A DNA stretch of 64,000 nucleotides from Pyrenula massariospora (GCA_021030905.1 JAGFMI010000009.1:1054001-1118000); one strand, 5' to 3'. Counted from the first letter of the stretch, positions 42,116 through 53,825 are shown. Translations and numbers: made by a program. The notes: generated by a model from the letters alone, not told the origin.

Positions 42116-42200
42116 GATGCAGGGGGACAGAAGTCGTAGCCAAACCTTCAGACCGATAATTAGCCGGTAATAGTGGCCACGACTTCTGTCCCCTGGCCTC
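42116..42200. repeat. 85-bp palindromic (foldback/MITE-like) element, copy 2
   Basis: Left arm 42116-42142 and right arm 42174-42200 form an imperfect inverted repeat: right-arm complement GAGGCCAGGGGACAGAAGTC then GTGGCCA, left arm with three or four differences. The core ACAGAAGTCGTGGC and the GAGGC end match the element at 7900-7997, so the two belong to one family. The 31-bp centres are unrelated. No clear target duplication is visible. Confidence 0.7.
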
Positions 42201-42525
42201 CCATAATGAGCGGGATAACTTCGGTACTTAATGATGCGCCGGCCATAAAAATACTGGAGCTCTATCGAGGAAATCTTGACCTCACCACTTATTGTTAGAC
42301 CATTGCCCCTAGTGGAATCCATACTGTACCCAGCCAGTTTCACCTCATCAACATCCCTCTGCTCCCTACAGCTCCGCCCTCTGAATTGCATCTTTAACGA
42401 GCTCCTGCGCTAGTGTAGCAGCGCTCTACCTGAGCAACCCAGGAATGATGCGGTGACACTTAACGAAGCGCCTGTCTCGCAGGCGCGCAGTCTCCTTCAA
42501 CCTATCACCAAACACAATTAGGGCT

Positions 42526-43284
42526 ATGACACCCTCCCGGCTCATGCGTACAGCCCATCCCGTGAAGCCCACTGCCAACTTTCCCCTGCCCAAGTCCGCT
42601 ACCATTTCAACCTTCCTGACACAACCCGCCCTCTACCGTCGTCTGCCAATCCTAAACCCACACTCACCCTACCGTCACCGCCGTGCTTTCTCCCCAATCT
42701 CCTCCTTCCTCAACTCTACACCTACAGAGCCCCTAATCATCAGCACAACCCGGCGCACCTCTTACCCTCCCTTCTCCCTCTACGCCGCCATCTCCAACAT
42801 CTCGTCTTACCCATCCTTCCTCCCCTTCCTCGGCTCCTCCACAATCCACACCCGCGACCCCACCGGGCACCCCACCAGCGCAACCTTGACCGTCGGTTTC
42901 CGCGGCATCGAGGAACAATTCACAAGCCTCGTATCCTGCGCGCCGGAGAGGGGCACGGTGGAAGCCTGGTCGGGAGCACACATGCTCGACCTGTGGAGCA
43001 GAAAGACAGGCGCAAACGCGAAAACGAAGGGCAGGATGGCGATGGTGCTGAGCACGCAGGCGGAAGGGGATGGTGGGGGGTTATTTGAGCATCTGTATAC
43101 CAAGTGGGTCGTTGGAGAGGACGCGGGACAGACGAAGGTGGACCTGGAGGTGCAGGTGCTGTTCAAGAACGCGGTGTACAATCAGCTTGTGAGGGCGATG
43201 GAGGGGGTGGTGGCGGAGAAGATGGTGGAGGCGTTTGAGCGGCAGGTGGAGGAGCTTGTTGGGGAAAACAGGGAGAACGCATGA
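42526..43284 (+). CDS. COQ10: Mitochondrial coenzyme Q-binding protein COQ10
   Basis: A 252-residue single-exon protein. The first ~60 residues are Arg/Ser/Pro-rich with no acidic residue until late, as for a mitochondrial presequence. The START/polyketide-cyclase-like domain runs from SYPPFSLYAAISNISSYPSF (near residue 79) through LTVGFRGIEEQFTSLVSC and a C-terminal VLFKNAVYNQLVRAM helix, the standard COQ10 order. The protein binds ubiquinone in the inner membrane and supports its delivery to respiratory complexes. One oddity is a GGG-containing loop before LFEHLYTKWVV. ATG 42526 is the first in-frame start. Confidence 0.92.
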   Translation: MTPSRLMRTAHPVKPTANFPLPKSATISTFLTQPALYRRLPILNPHSPYRHRRAFSPISSFLNSTPTEPLIISTTRRTSYPPFSLYAAISNISSYPSFLPFLGSSTIHTRDPTGHPTSATLTVGFRGIEEQFTSLVSCAPERGTVEAWSGAHMLDLWSRKTGANAKTKGRMAMVLSTQAEGDGGGLFEHLYTKWVVGEDAGQTKVDLEVQVLFKNAVYNQLVRAMEGVVAEKMVEAFERQVEELVGENRENA

Positions 43285-43720
43285 TAATCAAGTCAACCCA
43301 GATGGTGGGCGTCTGGCTCGACATAGATGTGGTAGAAAAGAGATTCCCCCTGCGGGGAGTGTGAGATGTCGTGACCAAAAGATGGATGCAGCGGGGAGAT
43401 AGGAGACGCCTTTTGCATAGCGAGGAGGGTCTGGGTGGTTTCATCAATTAAGACTGAACGAGGATGTTCAAGACCGGTCTCAAGACGATGAACTAGAAGA
43501 CTTCGCTTCAGAAAATGGAGTACGGACAAAGGAGGGTTGGTTAGAGGGGCTGTGAGCCATTAAAGGGAACGTAATCGTCCATATACTACATATACGTTAT
43601 GTATATACCAATCAGAGTCATATATACCTGCGCCTCATTAACCCAACATCAAAGCTCATCATGACCCTCCATCTCCGTACCCTCGAAACCATTCCCGTTC
43701 CCCTCCCCTCCCCCACCAAG
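43285..43720. other. Intergenic, convergent 3' flanks
   Basis: 436 bp between COQ10 and the amidase stop. An AT-rich alternating stretch lies near 43580-43630. No gene is seen. Confidence 0.45.
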
Positions 43721-45524
43721 TCACAGCCTCGACCCCCTAACCCTCACCCTCCTCTTACTCCCCACCACATCCCCCAACTCCGTCGACGGCAGAATATACG
43801 GCCTAATCGTCCCCCTCACCTTCGTCCTCTGCTCAAACGCATACGCAAACCCAATCAACTCCGCCTCGCTAAACCTCTGCCCCAAAAAACTAATCCCAAA
43901 CGGCAGATTCGGCCCCGTCGCCACCAACCCCCGCGCCGTCCTGACCACCGTCGTGTTCGCCGGGTACGCGCCCAGCGGGACCGTCACCACGGGGGACCCA
44001 ATCACCGCGGGCACGCCGGGGGAGTTGCGGGTGGGGAGCACGAGCGCGTCGAGGTCGTACGTGTCGAGGGCGCCCGTGACGCCGCCGGGCCCGCCGAGGG
44101 CGAGGTTCTGCTGGTAGGCGGCGGCGAAGCGGGGGTCGGTGTTGCCGAAGCCGAGGGCGAGGGATTGGTCCCAGACCGCGGTGTCGCGGTCCGGGTAATC
44201 CTCTAAGGGGAAGCTCTGGGTGAAGTTGCGGACCGAGGCGAGGTCGGTGACGCCGGTGGGGTTGGTGGTGAGTTTGGAGAGGTAGAGGTTGGGGAGGTCG
44301 GAGACGAAGTCGGCGTCGAGGACGATGGTGGTGCTGTTGCTGCGGCTGAAGGCGGCGTACTGCGTGAAGTTCGTGTTGTCGACGATGGTGGCGCCGGCGG
44401 CTTCGAGGAGGGAGAGGGCGGCGTTGAAGGCGGCGATGATCGGGGCGGAGGTGGCGGTCGTGGCGCCGATGACGTTTCGGGGCACGCCGATGCGTTTTCC
44501 CGCCAGAGCGGAAAAGTTGCATGCAGCTACGTAGTCTGGGAGAGGGCCGGGAATGGCAGAGGTGTAGTTGTCATTTGGGTCTGGGCCGGCGATGGCTTGG
44601 AGAATGTACGCGGCGTCTTTCACGCTGCGGGCCATAGGGCCTACGGTATCTTGGTGCTCGGAGATGGGTACGACGAGGTAGCGGCTGGTGAGACCGACTG
44701 AAGGCTTGATACCAACGAGATTGTTCACATTAGACGGCGAGAGGATACTGCCGGAAGTCTCGGTCCCGAGGGCCGCGAGAGCAAGTCCAAGAGAGCTGGA
44801 GACACCAGATCCAGATGAAGAGCCGCTGGGGTCTTGATTTGGGTAATAAGCGCCAAGTGTTTGGCCACCGTATGCGGACCAGCCATTGGAACTGTTAGAG
44901 CTGCGGAAGTTTGCCCATTGACTAAGATTTGTCTTTCCTAGAATGACTGCGCCAGCCTTGCGTAGCTTGCTTGCCATCGTACTGTCTTCAGGAACCTTGG
45001 CTCCTAGTAGTGCATATGAGCCGGCAGTATTGTTCATTTGATCATTGGTCGCAATATTGTTCTTGATTAGAATGGGAATGCCATGGAGCGGTCTGCGAGC
45101 TAATGGTCAGCCACTATTGTGGTTCAACCTATCCATACTCACCCTCTGTTTGTGCCGTTGGCCCTCTCAGCGTCGAGCTCTGCTGCAATTGAGACCGCAT
45201 CTGGATTGAGTTCGGTGACCATATGCAGGGTATCATTAACCTCTTGGATCCGAGCAACGTAGGCCTTAACGAGCGCGTTAGTAGAGCGTCGAATGCTTGT
45301 GAATCCAGGGCCATGCTCACGTTCACAAGGTCTACGCTGGTGAACAGGCCACTCTCCAGGCCGCCCACCAGATCCTCGAGTGTCACATCGATCAGGCTGG
45401 GAAATGACTGTCCATTGATTGTGGTTTCATTGGCGCACTGACATGCAATGAACTGAACATGGAGAAAGAGAAACACAATGAAAGAGCTGCTCAGCCATCT
45501 TCGGGCAAAGATTGAGAACGCCAT
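43721..45524 (-). CDS. Secreted amidase-signature (AS) family hydrolase
   Basis: Three exons, 45321-45524, 45143-45264 and 43721-45092, with introns of 56 and 50 bp; the phases close to 565 residues. The start is ATG 45524, giving the signal peptide region SSSFIVFLFLHVQFIACQC. The catalytic Ser-cisSer-Lys triad is visible: Lys119 in GPLHGIPILIKNNI, the cis-Ser in the SGSSSGSGVS loop near residues 198-207, and nucleophile Ser224 in GTETSGSI. Later blocks GIKPSVGLTSRY and DTVGPMARSVKDAA are standard. AS enzymes hydrolyse C-N amide bonds; the secreted fungal branch has no settled substrate. Multiple N-glycosylation sites fit secretion. The C-terminal exon is very GC-rich at third positions, producing long spurious frames. 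Confidence 0.92.
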
Positions 45525-46686
45525 CACTGTCACCGAGCACAGTCCAGCAACTACAATGAAAGACTTTGCGGTACCTACAGTAGTTTGCGAGAACGCGCCC
45601 AGCTTTTACATCTTCGTTGAAGTTATTGGTAAAAGCGGCTGACATATTGCAGCTTCTACTTCAGGAAATGAGCTTGCCATTCAGGAAGGAAGTGAGGAGA
45701 TAACGGCAAATCAATTGCAAGAGAACGGATGGAGGAAAAAGATGATCTAAGGCAGGGGATATGTTTTGGTGACGTGTGTGCACAGATCAGGATCCATTTG
45801 GCGTCCTCGGCTTGCCGCCACTTGTCGATGGGCGTCGGTCACCAGATCATTAGTACTGTGAATCCCATAGGAGTGGTACATTTCTGAGGATTGAACATGT
45901 CGGTAGGAAGATCCTGTGGCAGTGAACAGCAGCCTTGGCTTTGTGGGGAAGCGCCCGATAAGGCGATAGCGGTCATCTCGGATCAAACTCCGACCGCTCC
46001 CCGAGCTTCCCAGTTAGGAAGCTCCAAGAATGCGAGTCCCTGCTGAGCCGACGAAGAGCTTATTTTTATTATTCACGTGTTGAGATTCTGTGGGTGTGGA
46101 GTCATTAGCCATTAGCCATTAGGAATTGTGCTCGGGATTAGCAATTGTGGTTTCCCGAAATTCTGCTCTGTTGGATGTCCAACTCTATGTCAAACCGCAG
46201 CAGGTCCCCGCACAGCCCTTTTTGTAACTGTGCACCTTCCTTACTTCCAAATCCCGAACGCGCGGCTTCACGCCCTGTAAGACGGAGAGATCAAAGGTAG
46301 GCTCACAAGACTCCTAGAATCTGCCGGTCCACAGTCCCTTTCGTCGAATCCTGAAGTGAATCCTGGACGGTTTGGGAGCTGCTAAACCATGGAATGGAGT
46401 GCAGACGACCCTCTTAGACAAAACGATCCTAATCTTAGCAAATTGTAAGATAATCGTCGTTTTCCGCTAATACGCTGTTGATATGATAGCTGAATAGAGG
46501 CGATTCATCTTAAGTCATGCCTGATTAGACATAAGATGGATACCTAGCAGGTTTGAACCGCCCTGCTTTTCCTTGGATAGGAATTTCCGCGAGGTATTAG
46601 ATCCTGGGAGGTCGAAGTTTGGAAATCGGGCGGGTTTCCTTGAATGCGAAATTTAAGAGAATTTCAAATAGCGATCGGAAGACCAT
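45525..46686. other. Intergenic region
   Basis: About 1.16 kb. A short tandem (ATTAGCC repeated) occurs near 46105-46122. No gene, tRNA or larger repeat is supported. Confidence 0.45.
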
Positions 46687-48152
46687 TCAAACCCAGCCCT
46701 CTAGCACTAATGATTCCCTTTCCTCTTGTATTGGCGTGGGCACCAATGGAAGCTCTTTATTTCGTCCTGCTGGTAGCGGCAAACTTTTGTTAGTGCTTGT
46801 CTTCATGAGGGTGAGATTTTTGTTATTGCGGCTCGCATGCATCTTGCTCCTGCTGCTCGACATTCGTCTTGGATTCTTCCAATGGTCCCAGTTGTCTTGC
46901 CCGTCATCGGTACCTTCCGTACTGGATGAGACATCGGTGCCTGTATTGGAGGAGACATCGCTACAGACATCTGACCAGACTGCGCTACCAGAGAAGTTCG
47001 ACGTACATCGAACCACAATAGGGCTTGATGGGCCATTGTTTCCTCCATGATCATCATCGTAACTTGACGATATAGATCCGAATTTCGACTGAAGTTTGGG
47101 ACCCTGAGAATCGAACTTCGGGCTAAACATAGGACCGAGCCCAGATCCGAAGTTTGCAGTGCAAGTGTACACTATAGGGGTACCAGAAATATCATCATAA
47201 AGCGGAACTCCCGCGACATCCGTATAGATCTGGGCAAGAGCGTCGGCATCGTCCTCTCCGTTGCGAAGTAGGACCTCACCCAGCAAAGAGTTCTTGTTAA
47301 TAGCGGCTTTCCGTGTGACAGGTGGTGGGGGAAATATTTTCTGGAAGGTTCTGAAGATGCCGTCATCGTTGGGATCCAGGACAGCGAACGTTATTTTCTC
47401 AAATCGTCCATCGAACTCTTCCTCTGCCAGTATTCGCTTGAAGGCTTTAGCAACCTTCCTCGGGGGATTACGGCAGGCACCGCAACCAAAGGCTCCAAGA
47501 ACAAGATGGGTTTGACCATTGAGACCCATCACACGGAGGACTTGACGTATCTTTGCTCTGTGTAGCGATGCATCTGCACTAAATCCTGTAACGATTCAGC
47601 ATAAGCTTTGTAGAGGAAGCATGAGGGCGTACTATAATCTTGATTTCCATTAGTAAGAAATGGTCTTTTTAAACCAGCAGCACTTGCGACCCCCACAATA
47701 TAGCGGAAGTCGGCGCTTTTAAATTTTCTGTATCCTTCTGTCACATCTCTGCGAAAGACGACAACATTCGGGCTCCAGATGGTGCTAACAGGTCCTAGGG
47801 GGTAATAGTGCTTCTTCAAAGTCTGAACGAGGGTACTGCGGTACGCCAAGCTCTCTTCTTGCCCGGTTCCGCCGTCGAGGAACGATCCCCCAGGTTTCTG
47901 GTCTGAAGCAAAGTTCAGCACGGCAACCTTTTCTAGTGGGGCTTCAGCTGCCATCGCTCCTGCCACGTTAAAAGTGTCTTCATTCTCGACGGTAATGACA
48001 GTGTTTCTCTTGTTGACGGGTTCGTCGAGCGGTGAGATTGGTTGTGAATAGCAGAATGATTGATTGGATGCTCCTATAGTAGTTGATATTATTTCAGGAG
48101 ATGTAGCAAGGGTATTTTTGGCAATCTTCTGCAGCTTCTCCGGAGGCAGCAT
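46687..48152 (-). CDS. Bacterial-type PARG-like (DUF2263/TIGR02452) macrodomain protein
   Basis: Two exons, 47633-48152 and 46687-47585, with a 47-bp intron; the join gives 472 residues. The poly(ADP-ribose) glycohydrolase signature is present: NFASDQKPGGS (residues 80-90) and GTGQEESLAYRS (96-107), with the two catalytic Glu at 99-100. The third glycine of the usual GGG is Ser90. The second conserved block HLVLGAFGCGACRNPP (about 200-215) forms the other macrodomain loop. The expected reaction is release of ADP-ribose from poly(ADP-ribosyl)ated proteins. From residue ~315 a long Ser/Asp/Asn-rich tail extends beyond the usual domain, with FGSGLGPMF and Ser runs, ending in Pro-rich segments. 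Role in fungi is unproven. Confidence 0.88.
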
Positions 48153-48870
48153 ATTGCAAACCGTTCAAGAAAACAAACGCCGAAGAAACGCAAAGAAAAG
48201 TAAAGGAGGATGAGACGCTCGCTTCTGATCGAAGCTGGGGTAGGTAAGATGGTTAAATGAATAGATGATAAGAAATAAGGTCGGCACATGGCCAACGCAT
48301 ACTCTAACGATCCCATCGTGCGGCTCTCTCGTTGTGGCGGTGGAAGGCACATTATTCATGAACAAAGGTCTGAGTAGGGAGCTTTGACGTGAAACGGCCT
48401 ATCATGGGAAACAAGCAGTTGGCCTGTCGACCAAAAACTGCCGGCATCCTCGGAGGTGTATACTAAGCTGACCAGGGAGAAGGGCAATGCAGAGGGGTCG
48501 CTGGCCTAACCTAGTATAATGTTGATGAGGGCTTTGGAAGGTACGAAAGTTGTTGTGCCACGTTGTGTGCGGGAAGAGTGGGAGAGAAGAGAGTCTGGCC
48601 TCAGACGCGGTCGGCAACGCCAAGCCATGACCGGCAATCAGCCCCATTGGCCCGAGGACGACCTGTCAACTTGGGAGACAAAAGATTGAATCCGTCGCGC
48701 AGGTTGCCATCGCCGCAGAACGGATTACCACCTGCAGGTCCACCGGAGATACAACATCCAGCGGCGACTGTGGGTGGATTGAAGAGCCATGCTCGACCAG
48801 GGACCTGTGCGTGAGGGCCATCACGCCGGGAAGGAACAAAACCACAACACACCATAACACTTCGACCAAC
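48153..48870. other. Divergent intergenic region
   Basis: 718 bp between the PARG-like start and the PIG-S start. Open frames here overlap one another and have no motif. Confidence 0.45.
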
Positions 48871-50746
48871 ATGGCTGCGGCGCACTCACGCAAAACACCT
48901 CCCCCCGAGAAGACCGAAGCAATACGGCTGCGAAGTCTCGTAATTGCAACATTCTGGGCCGTCATAGTCTTCCTGGGACTGCCTGTATGGTGGGAGACTA
49001 CCTCCATCTATCGAGCTAGTCTTCCAGTGCAGGAGATTGCTGAATGGGCTTCAGGAGCTGTAAGCCATTTGTGCCTCAAATCATTCTGCCCCCATCTTCG
49101 TCCTAGGAGATCCACGATTGCTGACTGTTCGATCCTTTCAGGCCTGCACGCCAGTGTTCCCTCTACAAATATGGATCTATGCCCCTTCCGTACCTTGTTC
49201 GGAAGCCAAGCATCTCGTGCAGTTGTCCCAACATGCTTTGGATGACTTGAACGAATTTCCAACACATCATATAAGACTGCGGCTAGTCGAATCTCGTGTT
49301 TCAGGGCAAGACACTAGCGTTGCTTCACAAGAATGCGGCCACCCATACACTGAAGAGGAGATTTTGCAGGGCCGAAGTCCATCGCTGAGCCTCCATCTAC
49401 AATCACAAGGCGAAGGACAATTGCCAAGGCTAGAGACAGACCACGTTTCTACAAAAGCGAGATTGTTTTACGCAACCAATCAGCTGCCTTCGCTATCGGC
49501 TACTTCGAGTCCGCTAGTGACTTACCTCGCAAGCGAGTTACACAGCTTATTTCTCGAAGAACAAGCAAGCATTGCTCATGTTCTGGCCTCGTCTGATTTG
49601 ACTGCCTGGTCTAGTCAGCCCCATGGTCTACTCAGATCTTTGCCTACTTCTGTGATCGATTCGATTTCGCAGCGTTCTACCCGATCTCTTAAGCATGCAT
49701 CTACATATCACTTGACTTTCTCCCTCTTTAGTGCGGGTCCAACACCATCTTCCTGGGATGTTTCGGAAGTCATCCAGACTCACGTGCAACCATGGCTCAC
49801 TGCCCTCTCGCCAACTTACAATTTCTCCATCAACACGCAAGTCCAACTTTACGCTTCATTCTCCCCTTCTGTGAGGCCCATCTTTGACGCTACCTCCAAT
49901 TCTACTACCATTCCACACGAAGATCTTGCGGCATTTATCAATGCTGCAGAGTGGCCACTTTCACCCTCTTTAGGCACACCGTCAGGACCGACGATTAACT
50001 TTGTCCTCTACGTTCCTTCTCCTAGCCAAATTCCTCTCACTGTCGCAAACACAGGCAGCAAAACTAGCTGGCTAATTCCTCAGTGGGGTGGCGTCCATAT
50101 TCTCAACATTGGTACGACTATCTCTCAGTCCACGAATCAGCCAACTGTCAAACCCCACCTCTCTTCTGCAGACCTATCTCCCGCCTTCGCAACCTTCACA
50201 ACTCAACTCCTCACTCTTCTCGGCATTCCCTCCTCACCATCTCCCTTCAATCCATATCCAAACTACCAAGATGAATATGCTTCCACTCACTCTCCTCCTT
50301 CGGGACACCGTCAACTTTCAACCCTTCTCCCCCTCCCCCTTCGCCTCTCCCAAACGCTCCACACCCAAACGCTCCACCACCTCCTCCGCACGATCAGCAC
50401 CCTAAACTCACTCTCCCGCGTCGTTTCCTCCCTCCCCCAAATCCCTATCCCACGCTCCGTCTCCCACTCCGTCTCTATATCCTTGTCTCACCTACGACAA
50501 ACTTGCTCTGCCCTCCATGCTTCCGACTTCGAGGCCGCGATGCGCGCTGTTGTTGTCGCGGAGCGAGAAGCCGAGAAAGCGTTCTTCGAGAAAAGTATGG
50601 TGGGGCAGGTCTACTTTCCCGATGAGCACAAGGTCGCGGTCTATTTGCCGCTGCTGGGCCCGGTGGGGGTGCCGCTTGTGGTGGGATTGGGGAAGGAGGT
50701 TAGGAGGTTATTGAAGGGGTGGAGGGAGGCTAGGAGTAGGGCTTGA
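48871..50746 (+). CDS. GPI17: GPI transamidase component PIG-S
   Basis: Two exons, 48871-49059 and 49142-50746, with an 82-bp intron; the joined protein is 597 residues starting MAAAHSRKTPPPEKTEAIRL. The first membrane span (VIATFWAVIVFLGLPVWW) followed by ETTSIYRASLPVQEI is the PIG-S hallmark; a second span lies at the C-terminus (YLPLLGPVGVPLVVGLGKEV). Between them is the large lumenal domain containing PQWGGVHILN. PIG-S is a subunit of the ER complex that attaches GPI anchors to proteins. The start is placed at ATG 48871 rather than the in-frame upstream codon at 48811, because homologues begin with a short charged leader. The intron donor is GTAAGC. Confidence 0.92.
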
Positions 50747-51531
50747 ATGGATGCATTAATGGAAACGCCCCTGAAATGTTCTGTTCAAGGAATAGATAAA
50801 ATGGCTATATTTGTCCATAGATATGACGTCAAAATAGTAATCGTAATCATTGACACTGACCTCATCCACACGATCCCTGGCTGCGTGATAATGGCACTCT
50901 CTGAAACCAGCGCTTCACGGTCTGCCTACGTGTTCTTGCGTTCCAGAATTCTCGTCATAATGCTTGGTCACGGACAGAGTTGTAAGCTCTCTTGGGGCCG
51001 AAACGGGTCAGGCGTCTCTACAACGTCCACGCATTACTCTAGACAACACCTGCACGTCATTTATAGGTGGCTGAGCAGTTAGAGCTTGAGCCACGAATAA
51101 AGCCGAGCAATGGTCGTAGCGTGACGCATATCGGATGGGAGCATGCTGCGTAAAGCCTTTAAGATTAACTTTCGGATCGGGGCGAGTCTAATCTTGTAAT
51201 GTTCTCGAGCTTCTAACAATAGAAAGGCTCGAAACACAGCCTTAAGGCGTTCATATGTGAAGGTCCGCAAATGCGGTACTACATGGTATATGCACTAAGG
51301 AAGTCAAGCTTCCGTCCCCCAAAAGCGAAAATCAAAATGTCCACCAAACGCGCAAACTATGCCATCGTAGACTGTCGTGTCCCTCGTGAAACTCTTACCA
51401 AGGAAACGCGCCGACCAAATGCAAGAAATTGACCCTTTTTGACCCGTCACAGTCATGCATCATACCCTCTTCTTAGAAGACCTCTAACAGACTGCGCACA
51501 ACCTTTTCCTTCTCCATCAGTCCTCTATGCC
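50747..51531. other. Intergenic, convergent 3' flanks
   Basis: 785 bp. A 63-codon minus-strand frame at 51079-51270 is basic and Leu-rich but has no recognisable family. Nothing else is seen. Confidence 0.4.
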
Positions 51532-53217
51532 TCACTTTCCGATCTCCTTCTCCAGCCCGGCTCGTACAAGCATATCCGTAAAAGTTGTCATCTGCGTACT
51601 CCTATCCCCAGACCCTCCTCCAGTCCCAACCCCTGCGTACGGATCCGTACCCAAGAAGCTCGGCTTCTCCCTCACCGCATCCGCCGACCCCGGCCGCGGC
51701 ACCTCTCCAAACAGCCTCGGCGGCCAGTTAGCCCGTGCACCAGGCTCTTGAGCCATAGGAGGAGGAGGTGTATGCGTCAAATTCCGCGTGTGCGGTCCAT
51801 TGCTGCTGTATCGATTCGGGGCCAGAGTGTTGAGACCGCCAGACGGGGAGCGGAAATGCGCGTCCGGTGGGGAATAGACTTTGATGCTCTCGGTGCTTGG
51901 TTGGCGGACCATGGGAGGGCGGTAGGTGCCATCGGCCGATCGGGCGCGGTTGCTTGGGGTTAGAGGACGGACATGGTGGCCCCGAACTTCATCGTCGGAG
52001 GAAAATTCTGGGCTGGAGTTTTCGGGAGAAGAACTTCCTGGGTAGGGCTGATAGTTGGATTCTGGGGAGAAAGGATTTCCAAGAGGGGATTGCGGTGAGT
52101 AGGAATGGCGGGGTGGGTAGCGAGAGGCGACAGGATCGAGAGGGATCATGGAACCGTGTTGTAGTTTTGGAGGAGCGCCGCCGGGAGGTGGACTGGGCAT
52201 TTTCCAGTTTCCGCCTGTTGGAGTGAAAGGAGGGCTTCGAGGTGCGACGTGCGACGGGGAGGAGCCGAAGAATGATCGCACGCGACGAATACTGCGACTA
52301 AGGGTGGAAGAGCGTGAAAGTTCTGAGGAGTTGGGGTTCGAGCGGAGGAGGAAGTCAGTGCGGACGGATTGCTCCTGGGGGATAGGATCGCTGACGCCGA
52401 GAACGTGGCCGTCTGCACTACGGCCTCGGAGGTGGGTGTTGTATTTTGTGCGAGTGATGCTATCGGATGTTGTTGGGCGCGATGAGTTGCTCCCACCGCC
52501 AGTGTCGGAGGGTCGATCGTCTCTTAGTTTCTTGCGCCAGATCCAGAATATGACTCCTACCCCGACAGCAAATGCGATAAGAGCAATGGGAATCCCGACA
52601 CCAAGAGCAACCTTCGAATTGTTGCTGGACTTCCCATTGCCATTAGATGAATCGATGCCATTGGTAGAAGAAGGTGAGGAGGATGCGGTTGAATTAGAGG
52701 TGGGGGTCGGTGTCGAAGATGAAGAAGATGAAGAGGGAAGCGGGGGAAATTTTGCGGAGGATGTGTCGATTTGGCAGCCTTGGCCATTGTTCGTGCAGCT
52801 AGAGCCAAAAGGGCAGCACTTGTCACCGCATTTGGGTAGCGAATCGTTCGTTCGTTGCGTAAGTATTTGTGAATTTGCGTGTAGACTGGGATTCTGAAGG
52901 TCGATGTCGCATTCGATGGTCGCTATCTGCAAGCAATTGCTGCCAGCAGGACAACAGAGAAGCGTCGAAGCGTTATCAAGAGAGTAGCACGAATCTCTTT
53001 GGAGACAGCAGAAACCTGACGGTAGTTTTGAATCCACGGACTGACAGCTTTGAAAGCTGTTGTTCGGACATGTTTGAGGTGTCGTCTGCCGTTGCTCTAA
53101 TGCGCCAAAGACGTGTGCTGGTGAGAGAAGGACAGCTCCATTTGCGTGTAGCGTCGAAAGAGTCGATATAGACATTGCTGCAAATGTGAGAGACGAGGAA
53201 ATCTTTTGTAACGTCAT
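51532..53217 (-). CDS. Single-pass Cys-rich membrane protein with long cytosolic tail
   Basis: A 561-residue single-exon protein. The N-terminus is hydrophobic (LTFAAMSISTLSTLHANGAV), likely a signal peptide. Residues 50-148 contain about thirteen cysteines in CC pairs (GFCCLQRDSC, LLCCPAGSNC, CGDKCCPFGSSC). A Ser/Thr-rich stalk (about 160-200) follows, with a membrane span near 203-226 (ALGVGIPIALIAFAVGVGVIF) and a basic WRKKLRDD stop. The ~330-residue tail is Ser/Pro-rich with no enzymatic motif. The layout resembles fungal cell-wall stress sensors, but there is no WSC domain and I cannot name the family. Start at ATG 53217, the first in frame. Confidence 0.75.
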   Translation of the reverse strand: MTLQKISSSLTFAAMSISTLSTLHANGAVLLSPAHVFGALEQRQTTPQTCPNNSFQSCQSVDSKLPSGFCCLQRDSCYSLDNASTLLCCPAGSNCLQIATIECDIDLQNPSLHANSQILTQRTNDSLPKCGDKCCPFGSSCTNNGQGCQIDTSSAKFPPLPSSSSSSSTPTPTSNSTASSSPSSTNGIDSSNGNGKSSNNSKVALGVGIPIALIAFAVGVGVIFWIWRKKLRDDRPSDTGGGSNSSRPTTSDSITRTKYNTHLRGRSADGHVLGVSDPIPQEQSVRTDFLLRSNPNSSELSRSSTLSRSIRRVRSFFGSSPSHVAPRSPPFTPTGGNWKMPSPPPGGAPPKLQHGSMIPLDPVASRYPPRHSYSPQSPLGNPFSPESNYQPYPGSSSPENSSPEFSSDDEVRGHHVRPLTPSNRARSADGTYRPPMVRQPSTESIKVYSPPDAHFRSPSGGLNTLAPNRYSSNGPHTRNLTHTPPPPMAQEPGARANWPPRLFGEVPRPGSADAVREKPSFLGTDPYAGVGTGGGSGDRSTQMTTFTDMLVRAGLEKEIGK

Positions 53218-53825
53218 CTCAAACAGTTGCCTCGGGCACGAGGCCGTTTAATGGGATAAGAGCAAACAGCGTGACTCGATGAAGTAGAGTCAGGAATGAC
53301 AAAGGAAATAAGATGAGTCGATTGAACACAAAGCACATTAGACATGCGGAAGTAGGAAAGAAAAGGTGACAGAGATGAGGATAGGGAACATGACCAGAGG
53401 AAGATCACGCTGACGAGTATTCCAGACCAACCGGTGAAGTTCGCGACAACGGGAGCTGAGAGCCTGAGGGATTGGGCATGATAATCCGGAAAGCGGCCAT
53501 GGGAGGGTTCGAGCAGTTTGAGAGGCGGAGAGTCTACAACCAGAGGAAGAAGATGACATGAAGCAGACTATGAAAAGCCCATCTAACCACTGGCTGTGGA
53601 CAGGCTAACGCGCGATGAAACAAGAACACGGTTCTCTACTGAGCGCTTCACAGTTGTTTCAACGTGGCTGCGCGTGAGATGACTCGTTGGCCAACGTTTG
53701 TCCGAAGAGTCCCCGCGAACCAACGCTAGCCACATCGGGACAGCATCGATTTTTCGACGCAGCAAAGCTTAGCAAAGCTTTGCAACCGTCATCCCAACGC
53801 CCACGCCCTCCTCCAGCAAGCGTTC
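53218..53825. other. Divergent intergenic region
   Basis: 608 bp between the surface-protein start and the mitoribosomal gene start. No further feature is seen. Confidence 0.45.

Noticed and set aside
43661-44522. Arg/Pro/His-rich frames on both strands in the amidase 3' exon
   Set aside because: Shadows of the GC-rich amidase coding sequence, with no independent motif.
46540-46570. A GGTTCAAACC (minus strand) resembling a T-loop
   Set aside because: The loop is one base short and acceptor and anticodon stems do not pair.
51079-51270. A 63-codon basic minus-strand frame
   Set aside because: Short, without homologue or splice context; it lies in a convergent 3' spacer, so chance is more likely.
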